Assembly (NCBI GenBank): GCA_963971405.1
Contig: OZ020486.1
Span: 6,657,419 to 6,721,418, forward strand
Source: Psococerastis gibbosa
Lineage: Eukaryota > Arthropoda > Insecta > Psocodea > Psocidae
DNA: 64,000 nt
Direction of reading: 5' to 3'
Below the pieces are notes generated by a model that saw only the letters and a list, made by a program, of their open reading frames with translations, made no database searches and was not told the origin of the DNA. A program made the position numbers and the translations under genes. Shown piece after piece: positions 56,122 to 64,000 of the stretch. Within the stretch, counting starts at the first letter, position 1. Each line of letters opens with the position of its first letter.

Positions 56122-56326
56122 CCGGAAGTGGGTTACTTTCCGTGGGGACCTGTGCTCGACAAGAACTTCTCCGTGCCGACTGACTCGTGGTTCCAGGGCT
56201 TGTGGAGTCGTAGAGACTGGCAATTCATGCCAGCCACTCCCGAAGAACTCATATCTATCAACCATATTCATCCGGATCTCAAGTATATGACTGGAGTCAC
56301 TACGCAGGAGGCTGCCTACCTCATCT
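56122..56326 (+). CDS. Gli: Gli exon 8
   Basis: Acceptor TTGCTCTACAG/C, donor ATCT/GTGAGT. PEVGYFPWGPVLDKNFSVPT and HPDLKYMTGVTTQEAAYLI. GPV-D and 'G-V-T-x-x-E-A' match the region of the catalytic acid, whose Glu appears retained. Confidence 0.94.
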
Positions 56327-56557
56327 GTGAGTTTTATAATTTTATAGGATTTGTTCAGAAAACTCGGTGGCGTTCGATTACAAGCGTGGATATACCTTTT
56401 ATGTCTTAAATAGAAGTAAGCCTAACCTGACATCATAGGGTGTTTTTCAAAATTGCCGATTTAATACCCTGAGAAATGCGTCACACTATGAAGAAATTTC
56501 CGCTCGAAAATCCTCTGTGATTGGTGAAATGCATCCTTTACCTATCCCTATAAAAAA

Positions 56558-56732
56558 AAAGATTAATCGCGTACAAACAATTCAATGAATGTATCCGATT
56601 TATCCTCTTCATTCGCCTCACTAAGTAACCTAATAGGCACTTGTGTCGAGTTACGACACGTCTTTGGCCGCAAGGTGTGTAGAGACTCGCACAAGTGCAA
56701 GCACACTACCACCTTGCCACCGAAGTCGCCAC
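56558..56732 (+). repeat. Repeat F copy
   Basis: As at 31565; in Gli intron 8. Confidence 0.55.
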
Positions 56733-57253
56733 CTACTTTTTTTACGGGAGCATCGTAGGCTCAAGGAACCCTCATCATAATTTTAGTATGGGGATGCGCC
56801 GTGCTAATCACAATAAGGTGGAGGCTCGTCATATTTGATTTTGCATAGTAATAAAATTCAATGGACACACATGGCGGAAAACTGCAATATTCGTTGGATT
56901 CCACAGTCCATAGGCTTGCCAAAGCTCTGTGGGAGTAGCCTTAAATTGCTGCTTCTATGGAATAACCATAATTAGACATCAACTGGCAGAAGTCCAGTTC
57001 AGTTCCAAATGGAGTGGCCTTTGCCCATACAAAAGGCTAGTATGTTATGTTTTTTTTTCACTTCAGTCTAAAAGTTGCTGACACCATCACGCTAAACCAG
57101 CAAATTCCGTTCTTAGCTTGTGTAGTGTTGGGTTTACGTAACTCAGCCCACGCGCAAATGTAGAGTTGGCCTATGCATATGAGGCGCCCGAGGTGGCCAT
57201 ATTGATAGCATCTAGGTTAATAAATTTTAAATCCATTCTTAACATGATTTCAG

Positions 57254-57441
57254 CACATAATATCAGTCTAGCGCCATCGTATGACGTCACGGAGCCGTTT
57301 TTCACCCAGAAAGTACGGGAACTGGTTTTACAGTACAACTACACGCAGAACCAAGAGGGCGTCTACCAGGCTATCAAGTACATGTACACGTACTGGCCGG
57401 ACCCGCACAACATTACCCATATTCGGGATCGTTATATTGAT
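57254..57441 (+). CDS. Gli: Gli exon 9
   Basis: Acceptor ATGATTTCAG/CA, donor TTGAT/GTGAGT. HNISLAPSYDVTEPFFTQKV and YQAIKYMYTYWPDPHNITHI, the helical lid region. Composite MITE copy 4 begins 21 bp after the donor. Confidence 0.93.
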
Positions 57442-57462
57442 GTGAGTCGCTTTGATTGTTTA

Positions 57463-57846
57463 GGTGCCCATTCCATTGACCGGCTAGGGCTATTTCCAAA
57501 AACGGTGACGTGGTAGCAGACATTCAAGACTTAGGTGGTGTTTCCACCGACCTCGCATTACAGAATTGACGGAAATGTTTATTTTCCTCTATGCCATAGT
57601 TAAAATTGATCAATGATCATACAGTAAAATCACAAGCAAACAAACTAAAATTAAAAAATGGCGTCATGGGATATGTTAAGTACAAACATTTTAATAGATT
57701 TCTATAAAAAGAAAAATTCTAATTTCCGTCAATGTCACTTGCATTCTGCAATGCGAGATCGGTGGAAACGCAACAAAAGTCTTGAATGTCTGCTACCACG
57801 TCACTGTTTTTGGAAATAGCCCTAGCCGGTCAATGGAATGGGCGCC
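57463..57846. mobile_element. Composite Harbinger-like MITE, copy 4, TTA target duplication
   Basis: TTA at 57460-57462 and 57847-57849; ends GGTGCCCATTCCATTGACCG and inverse. Same nested architecture. Confidence 0.88.
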
Positions 57847-58187
57847 TTAGGTCTGCTAGACAATCGTGTCTTCCGTGAAAACTAAAAATATGGCTTTTTC
57901 TTTTGATTGATTGCTTGTAAAAGTCACGACGAAAACCAGTAAACAATAGGTTAATTGTAGAAGGAAACTTATTGCCCGCGTCGCTTAGCAACCGGATGAG
58001 ACAAATGGAGACATTTTTATGTAGCCATGTTGAATTTCATTGCATGCCAGAACATCTTTAGCAGTCTCTTGTCCTTCTAGTGATTCCATGGACTGACTAC
58101 CCTGCCGCATTCTGCCCTCACTTCTTATACTGTGTACGGAGTTTTAGTTCTAAATGGTTTTTGTTACGGAGGGATAGTCGTTGACCC

Positions 58188-59310
58188 AAGCTATGGAGAA
58201 CAGAATCAGTGCTTTTGAAATGTGAATAAATAGACATGTGCTGCGCATATCTTGGAGAGAATGTACCCCTAATGTTGTGAGGCGAATGGATACAGAAGCC
58301 GAGTCGCTGCGGACGGTTAAGCGGCCCCTACACGGTCAGTAATAATGACATTATCAGTAATGTCATTACTATTGCAGCATCGTCATTCCATATCATCATT
58401 ACAATGTTCACCTTACACGGTCATTCCACACATCATTTTCTTTTCTTCAGTATTGCATTGATTTTATTATACCCTTTTAGCAAAAAACACTCTCGGATAC
58501 ATTTTCGACCCTTCTGGCAAGGGGTTGTTTTTGCTAGAAACGTCTGGCATACTGGTTTTTATGATTGTCGGGTGACAAGGTTACACATAGAGGTAAATTT
58601 GAGAATTTTTGGTACTCATAGCTAATTTCACCACCCTCTGGATAGGGGTTCCCCTTCTGGCATGAAGTTGCCACTCATATTCGAGTGTCACTTTTCAATT
58701 TGGTAGCATCTCAGCGTGCCAATCGGGGTTTAGTGAATTTTCGTCAAAAAAAATCCCCTGTCCAAATGCTCCCCCTTCCGCCAGCCAGAAATCCCTTTTT
58801 GGCATATCCAGCCCATGGACTATTACGGAAATAGTGTGAAAATTTGCTACCACTACAGATAATCAAAGGATAGCAGGCTCCCGGTCTAGTAATGATGCAG
58901 GTGCGATAAGAAAATCCGGATTCACATCATTACTTGTCGTCATTCCAACTTTGTCCACCTTACACGATCATTATTAATGTCATTTTGATAAGGTAATGTC
59001 ATTACTACTGACCGTGTATGGAGCCGCTTTAAGAGACGGGAACTTCGGCAATATAATGAGAAACTAAGAATCCATGAGAGAGTTTCTTCAGTGACTTTGT
59101 GGAAGTGAAACATGATTAATAAGTATATAATATACTTATTAATCAAGAAACTGAGAACATTGCCTTCTGCTTGTTATAATCTAAGGGGAGGCAGAAGAAC
59201 ATCTGTTTGAAAAACCTGTGACAGTTGTTTGGTTTCCCTTTTTAGAGCAACAGTCTCCAAGGTCCAAATTGTCATGATGACCGCCAATCTCTGCTAGAAG
59301 GCGATTGTTA
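58188..59310 (+). pseudogene. Non-LTR reverse-transcriptase fragment interrupted by a MITE
   Basis: AMENRISAFEM*INRHVLRI SWRE and VRRMDTEAESLRTVK before 58319, continuing after 59028 with ETGTSAI-type broken frames and RRTSV then MMTANLC. It is the same family as 40260-40600 and 60085-60185. A 31-bp AT palindrome (ATTAATAAGTATAT-centred) lies at 59113-59143. Confidence 0.6.
58320..59028. mobile_element. Harbinger-like element, 709 bp, TTA target duplication
   Basis: AGCGGCCCCTACACGGTCAG ... CTGACCGTGTATGGAGCCGCT between TTA at 58317-58319 and 59029-59031. Excision restores 'GGTTAAGAGACGGGAA', which matches the intact relative at 40400. No transposase frame was seen. Confidence 0.8.
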
Positions 59311-59317
59311 TTTATAA

Positions 59318-59697
59318 GGTGCCCATTCCATTGACCGGCTAGGGCTATTTCCAAAAACGGTGACGTGGTAGCAGACATTCAAGACTTAGGTGGCGTTTCC
59401 ACCGACTTCGCATTGCAGAATTGACGGAAATGTTTATTTTCCTCTATGCCATAGTTAAAATTGATCAATGATCATACAGTAAAATCACAAACAAACAAAA
59501 ATTAAAAAATGGCGTCATGGGATGTGTTAAGTACAAACATTTTAATCGATTTCTATAAAAAGAAAAATTCTAATTTCCGTCAATGTCATTTGCATTCTGC
59601 AATGCGAGATCGGTGGAAACGCCACCTAAGTCTTGAATGTCTGCTACCACGTCACTGTTTTTGGAAATAGTCCTAGCCGGTCAATGGAATGGGCGCC
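59318..59697. mobile_element. Composite Harbinger-like MITE, copy 5, TAA target duplication
   Basis: TAA at 59315-59317 and 59698-59700. It ends 53 bp before Gli exon 10, in the same intron as copy 4. Confidence 0.88.
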
Positions 59698-59750
59698 TAA
59701 CTGCGTGTTTTCTCTGAATGATTGATTGACTTGTGACTATTTCGTTACAG

Positions 59751-59937
59751 ATGATGTCTGATTTGATATACAGAGCGCCCAGTGACAAAATGGTGAAGAA
59801 ATTGGTCGAGAAGAAAGTTCCCGTTTACATGTACGTGTTGAATACAACCGTGGAGGCGTTGAAGCTGCCGCAGTGGCGGAAAGTTCCACATGATACGGAG
59901 CTACTTTTCTTGATCGGCGCTCCCTTCATGGATGTCG
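59751..59937 (+). CDS. Gli: Gli exon 10
   Basis: Acceptor TTTCGTTACAG/A, donor GTCG/GTATGT. MMSDLIYRAPSDKMVKKLVE and VPVYMYVLNT, then VPHDTELLFLIGAPF, where the His lines up with the catalytic His of cholinesterases (H-x-x-E-L/I-x-F-x-x-G). Confidence 0.94.
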
Positions 59938-60084
59938 GTATGTCAAATTTGAGTCTAGGTTTATCATGTTGCAGAATGCAGTGAAATACGATACTGTGCC
60001 GCATTAAATGGCGGTTAATTTGTCTGCTTTTACGTCATCAGTTGACATCGAGAACGTATTCCACAGTTTGCCAATGGCCAAAAG

Positions 60085-60185
60085 CTATGGAGAACAGAAT
60101 CTATTATGTTGAATTTATTATGTTGATCCTGGCGCGAATGGATACAGAAGCCGAGTTGCTGCTGACGGTTAAGAAGACGGTTTAG
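60085..60185 (+). pseudogene. Short reverse-transcriptase fragment
   Basis: AMENRI... and RMDTEAELLLTVKKTV; third example of the 58188 family. Confidence 0.5.
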
Positions 60186-60355
60186 TGCCGCGTGCGCAGC
60201 GTGAGGAGGTTGCCCCGGACTCATTTCTTATACTCCACGTATGCGATTAATGTTTATGAATAAAGCAAACGTACAAGCATTGAGATTATTGTAACGCCAA
60301 GTGAGAACGAAAGATTTTTGATTTTATTTCGTTTGGTGTAATTTTGTCTTTACAG

Positions 60356-60461
60356 AATTCTTTCCAAAAGACTGGAAGCTAGAAAGGACGATGTGGACGG
60401 AAGGGGACAGAAACATGAGCCATTTTTTCATGAAAGCCTTCACTGATTTCGCCAAGTATGG
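60356..60461 (+). CDS. Gli: Gli exon 11
   Basis: Acceptor GTCTTTACAG/AA, donor TATGG/GTAAGT. EFFPKDWKLERTMWTEGDRN MSHFFMKAFTDFAKYG; 'W-x-x-G-D-R-x-x-S' and 'F-x-x-F-A-K-x-G' are conserved C-terminal esterase-fold motifs. Confidence 0.94.
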
Positions 60462-60610
60462 GTAAGTTGTTAGGTTTTATATTGTTGTTATATTTATTTG
60501 ATGGGGCTTCTTATCTTCTTCTCTAATGACTACTTACACAACAGGCAATGTTAGACCAATGTTCGGTTTGTTCATACCAGTAAACAGACTACTTGACAAT
60601 AGTTGTTATA

Positions 60611-60629
60611 GGGGGGGGGGGGGGGGGGG
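60611..60629. repeat. Poly(G) tract in Gli intron 11
   Basis: 19 consecutive G. Confidence 0.9.
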
Positions 60630-60732
60630 CTCTCCACAATTCATTCCTGATGGATTGTAAACTGTTATTTTTGGAAGAATATATTTCACTTTACTTACTT
60701 TACTTATGTGTATTACTTATTCCTGTTTGCAG

Positions 60733-60928
60733 AAACCCATCGCAGTCGCAAATCCTGGGACTCCATTTTGATATGGCCACGCCTGGCCAGTTGAAGTATC
60801 TCAATGTCAACACCACGCTCAACAGCTCAATTCTTATCAACTACAGACAGACCGAGATGGCCTTCTGGAGTGAATATTTGCCAACTGTCATCGGGGCTCT
60901 TTTCCCTATTTACCGGCCCTACTCGCAG
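60733..60928 (+). CDS. Gli: Gli exon 12, with a GC splice donor
   Basis: Acceptor CCTGTTTGCAG/A. NPSQSQILGLHFDMATPGQL then LNVNTTLNSSILINYRQTEM and FWSEYLPTVIGALFPIYRPY SQ. The exon ends CGCAG/GCAAGT, the canonical GC-AG donor. No GT nearby keeps the frame into exon 13. Confidence 0.92.
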
Positions 60929-61014
60929 GCAAGTTTTTAGCCTCATCCTGACAAGAACAGTCAGTCATTGGCACAGCTTGTGTGAACGAAGTATAAATAA
61001 ATAATTAATAAATA

Positions 61015-61195
61015 ATTACTTATTGTTGTATTACTAAGCCAGCTTACTGGCTGTAAAGCCCTCTCTTACACTCCACTAGGAAGGCCCGGGACCGCCTGTT
61101 GTACATGTCCCCCGAAGCATGGCATGATAATATAGCAAGCATTGGACTCTAGCCAACCACCTTTCGGGTGAAAGTCCCTACCACTACTTTACATG
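61015..61195 (-). repeat. tRNA-derived SINE B
   Basis: Inverse of 23081-23255, diverged; in Gli intron 12. Confidence 0.6.
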
Positions 61196-61208
61196 AAATT
61201 ACGGTATC

Positions 61209-61480
61209 GGCTTTGGTGACAAGGTAATATCGTGCTTGTACTTGTGCGAGTCGCTACACACAATGCGATCGGAGACTTGTTGTAACTCAAGTTGTTTTTT
61301 GTTTACAAAAAGGTTAAATTGCGTACAAACAATTTAATGGATGCTGACGATAAACCTCTTCAATCGCCTCACTAAGTCACCTAATAGGTACTTGTGTCAG
61401 TTACGACACGTCTCCGACCGCAAGGTGTGAGAAACTCGCACAAGTACAAGAACGCTACCACCTTGCCACCGAAATCGCTT
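61209..61480. repeat. Repeat F as a foldback
   Basis: The left arm (GCTTTGGTGACAAGGTAATA, GCTTGTACTTGTGCGAGTCG) is the inverse of the right arm (CTCGCACAAGTACAAG, CCACCTTGCCACCGAAATCGC). This is the only copy showing both arms, so family F is probably a foldback transposon. Confidence 0.6.
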
Positions 61481-61600
61481 AAAAAGTATTAAGTTGCTTA
61501 AGTTACTTTGAAAACCGGCATTAATTTACTTTTATCTTGATTTGGTTATGGATGAATGATTTATTTTTGTTCTATATGTTGCAATTTTTGTTGTTTACAG

Positions 61601-61716
61601 TACTGGTGGGAGCCGCGAGAACCGCTGCAGATCGCATTCTGGTCCATTTCCGGCGTGTGTCTTCTGCTACTGGTCGCCATTGTGTTGGCCTGCATTCTGT
61701 ACATAAACGCTAAAAG
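61601..61716 (+). CDS. Gli: Gli exon 13: juxtamembrane and transmembrane segment
   Basis: Acceptor TTGTTTACAG/T, donor AAAAG/GTGAGC. YWWEPREPLQIAFW, then the helix SGVCLLLLVAIVLACILYI and the basic stop-transfer NAKR. It leaves in phase 2, so at least one more coding exon must follow beyond the window. Confidence 0.93.
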
Positions 61717-61990
61717 GTGAGCAAGGTAATATGTGTCGTGTCCGTTAATAAACTCATATGGTGGCGGTGCTCAAAAGCTTCTGCTTTGCACAGACGTTTA
61801 GTGAAATAGACTCACAAAATCGAATGGATTTTTTTTATATTATCAAATGGATCGGCGTTCAGTAGGCCTATTCATGCTTCCGTTGCCTGACGCAACGAAG
61901 TTGTTTAGGTGATAGAAACATGGTAAAATATTTAAGTAAAAATGCATTTTTTGGAGGGAGAACACAGATTATATTCGAAAAAGGGATTAA

Positions 61991-62797
61991 AGAACCGGTC
62001 CGAGTTTACTCGAACATGCTTTCCAATTTATAAAAATTAGTAGATAGAGAAAATGAGTAATTTCATGGTAAAGAATTTTCCTATGGTTAACTTTCCGATA
62101 TCTCGAGGGGGGGGGGGGGGGGTTGTCCACCTGACGTCACTGGAGGTGAGGTAAATTCTAGATAGGTCAGACCAACACATTAACACACAGCAATACTGGC
62201 AGCGTGAATTTTCTATCATTGTACAAAACCAAATACTTTTCTGGGAAAGCAACCTGTCCGATTTCGTTATTCAATTTAACACCTAAAACATACCTGAAGG
62301 TAGAAATCATCGATAGAATGGTTTAGCAGAAAATTTCTTTTTTAGTCATTTTTCATTAAAATTTAGTTATTTTTATTTTTTTACCCCCAAAAGCAAACTA
62401 TCAAGGGGCAAGTGACCCCCCGCATTTTATCAACAATAATAACAACTACAATATATGTGAATTTAAAAGAAATCGTTGGAACCGTTTTTGGGAAATAATT
62501 TTTTAGACGTTTTTTTTGTGTTTTTTGAAAATAAACCCCCCCCCCCCAAATTGAGTTAGCCCCAAATAAAAAAAATGGTCCCGAGGTATGATTTTGTGAA
62601 CCTACATGCCGAATTTCATCAAAATCGACCGAGTAGTTTGCCCGGAAATCGACGCACAGACAGACAGAACGACATTTCGTAAAAACCACTGTTTTGGATT
62701 CCTGGGACCTTAAAACGTGTAAATCCGTTGAAATCTCGGAATCGAAAATTTCGACCGTCACAAGGCTTTCCTTGTACTACGTATAAATTGGAAAGCA
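61991..62797 (-). repeat. Repeat R, copy 5
   Basis: Complete copy, AGAACCGGTCCGAGTTTACT... to ...ATAAATTGGAAAGCA, about 0.8 kb. Best used with 38271 and 51082 to define the family. Confidence 0.7.
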
Positions 62798-62829
62798 AAA
62801 ACCGAATGGATGATATCGAGCCCACTGTA

Positions 62830-63160
62830 TATGCCTTTCCAAGGCCAAATAAGTCGTGCTTGAGGAAAATCAGAGTGAGCCACGGTTTAGGCCCGGTAAC
62901 CTTGGACGATTCGGTCGCCGGTAATCCGCTGAGAAATTTATCTTGGGAGCAAAACTTGGCAAACCCGTAGTCTACTACGATGGGATAGGCGACTAGCCGG
63001 CCACAGTAGACTGGGGGTTTGCCTGGTTTGGTACCCTTTCCCATTTTTTTCCATGGCAAGTTTCTCAGCGGATCCCTGATGGCTGAATCACATTGAATTG
63101 ACTTAAGTTGATTAGGCACACCAGGCAACCTCATCAAGCCAATATCCCAAAGTAGAGAAT
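62830..63160. repeat. Foldback element in Gli intron 13
   Basis: Inner arms GGCAAACCCGTAGTCTACT (62957) and AGTAGACTGGGGGTTTGCC (63006), then outer arms ATCCGCTGAGAAA (62924) and TTTCTCAGCGGATC (63060). The similarity continues outward at lower identity. Confidence 0.6.
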
Positions 63161-63347
63161 AAACAAAATTCTGGCCAATGCGAAACTCCCCCCGCCCCCC
63201 CCCATGTTCTATGCCTGTCCGAGGCATCGTGTTAAAAAATTTGAATCATGCATATAATTTCAACGACTTTCGCGACTGGAGTTATTTTATGAAGAAATAG
63301 AGTCCGTCCCATCATCCCGGGCTCTACTGCTTCATCAGTGTCATGCA

Positions 63348-63540
63348 CATGGACGGATACTGGGGGGGGGGGGGCAGGGGCTAGCTGCTCCCCCACCCCC
63401 CAAAAAAATTGGTAAATCTATTTTAAATTAATTATTTACGCTCTGATTTAATCGATTCAACTTATGTTTTTCCTATTTTATTTTGACCCACAACTACCCC
63501 CCCACTTCCCCCCCCCCCCAATGGGCTGGATCCGTTCCTG
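63348..63540. mobile_element. hAT-like MITE, 193 bp
   Basis: CATGGACGGATAC at the left and GGATCCGTTCCTG at the right; perfect 8-bp duplication GTCATGCA at 63340-63347 and 63541-63548. G and C runs inside. Confidence 0.8.
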
Positions 63541-63734
63541 GTCATGCATAGTTTATACCATCAGCATCGCTTGTGGAAACACATTGCTTCTTGTTTAAAT
63601 CTGACTTGCAGCAACTTGTCAAAGTGAGCAATTTAAACACTTTCGTTAATTGCTACGGGGACGAAGCAGTCCGGTCTATGGGGGCTACCACTGCAGCTAC
63701 TTGAATCGGGGATGGTGTAATATTATATGGTTAA

Positions 63735-63880
63735 AATAACACTGACATTAAATTAATTTGTTTGAAGAGGTAACCTCCATGTTATAGCTACCTTATAACG
63801 ACGATTATGAAGACGACGCCCGTGGGTTCGAATCCCGCATAGTCCAGTTTTTCCTATATCCTCTAATTTCGGTTAATCAG
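63735..63880 (+). repeat. tRNA-derived SINE A relative
   Basis: GTGGGTTCGAATCCCGC, CCAGTTTTTCCTATATCC TC and AATTTCGGTTA on the plus strand. The head is rearranged: a tail-like block (ACTGACATTAAATTAA, GAGGTAACCTCC) precedes it in inverse orientation. Confidence 0.5.
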
Positions 63881-64000
63881 AGGGACACAATGTGAAACAT
63901 TAGTTTCCGAAAAAGAGGCGAACTGGGTCACAATAAGTCAAAAGCTGCATTTAGGGCTACCAAATCTGACCGGTTTCGACCCAGAAAAAACAATTTATGT

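Larger units (their letters stand above)
49534..61716 (+). other. Gli: Gliotactin (Gli), gene span of the 13 visible exons
   Basis: Exons at 49534-49794, 50939-51076, 52123-52275, 53555-53701, 53958-54111, 54654-54865, 55421-55591, 56122-56326, 57254-57441, 59751-59937, 60356-60461, 60733-60928 and 61601-61716 give 744 codons plus 2 nt, with all phases in agreement. Order: signal peptide, Pro/Tyr-rich N-terminal region, cholinesterase-like domain, single transmembrane helix. The helix is preceded by YWWEPREPLQIAFWSISGVC. This layout fits Gliotactin, a neuroligin-like adhesion protein of tricellular septate junctions. The nucleophile elbow reads GPGAG instead of GxSxG, so no esterase activity is expected. 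Many N-glycosylation sequons support an extracellular domain. The cytoplasmic exons (PDZ-binding tail in Drosophila) are beyond 64000. Neuroligin is the main alternative. Confidence 0.9.

Noticed and set aside
62728..62970. Plus-strand ORF (MDDIEPTVYAFP...) as a cytoplasmic exon of Gli
   Set aside because: It runs from the end of repeat R into one arm of the foldback at 62830-63160, and no acceptor in the right phase precedes it.

Overview
The window is animal nuclear DNA, most likely from an insect or another arthropod. Three conserved genes are split into many exons by GT-AG introns, two of them match genes best known from insects (big brain and Gliotactin), and the sequence is AT-rich and crowded with transposable elements. 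The species cannot be fixed from the sequence alone.

Layout. 1-5.7 kb: an old non-LTR reverse-transcriptase fragment split by a hAT-like element, then an apparently intact two-ORF non-LTR retrotransposon on the minus strand. 6.17-10.17 kb, plus strand: the last six exons (317 codons) of an RCC1-repeat gene matching RCC1L/WBSCR16; its 5' exons are not in the window or not recognisable. 13.05-46.89 kb, minus strand: a complete six-exon big brain (bib) aquaporin-family gene (638 codons, all splice phases agree), tail to tail with RCC1L and with a 25 kb second intron full of repeats. 49.53-61.72 kb and beyond, plus strand: thirteen exons of Gliotactin (Gli), from the signal peptide through the inactive cholinesterase-like domain to the transmembrane segment; its cytoplasmic exons lie past the right edge. 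bib and Gli are head to head across about 2.6 kb.

No new multi-gene system is visible. The unusual content is in the mobile DNA. There is a family of palindromic elements with 3-bp TTA/TAA/TGA target duplications that share one internal module. Five copies are composite (one element nested in the centre of another and spread as a unit). There are three TTAA-flanked foldbacks, six hAT-like elements with readable 8-bp target duplications, five copies of an unclassified repeat with unequal ends, two tRNA-derived SINE families, and reverse-transcriptase debris of several lineages. Several insertions can be ordered in time because one element interrupts another. Gene-level oddities are an NPS in place of the second NPA motif of bib, a GC-AG intron in Gli, a Ser-to-Gly change at the Gli nucleophile elbow, and a 137-bp tandem duplication across a Gli exon/intron border.

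How the genes work: bib and Gli are both membrane proteins of epithelia and nervous tissue in Drosophila (Notch-related neurogenesis; tricellular septate junctions). RCC1L is a mitochondrial beta-propeller protein and has no evident functional tie to them.
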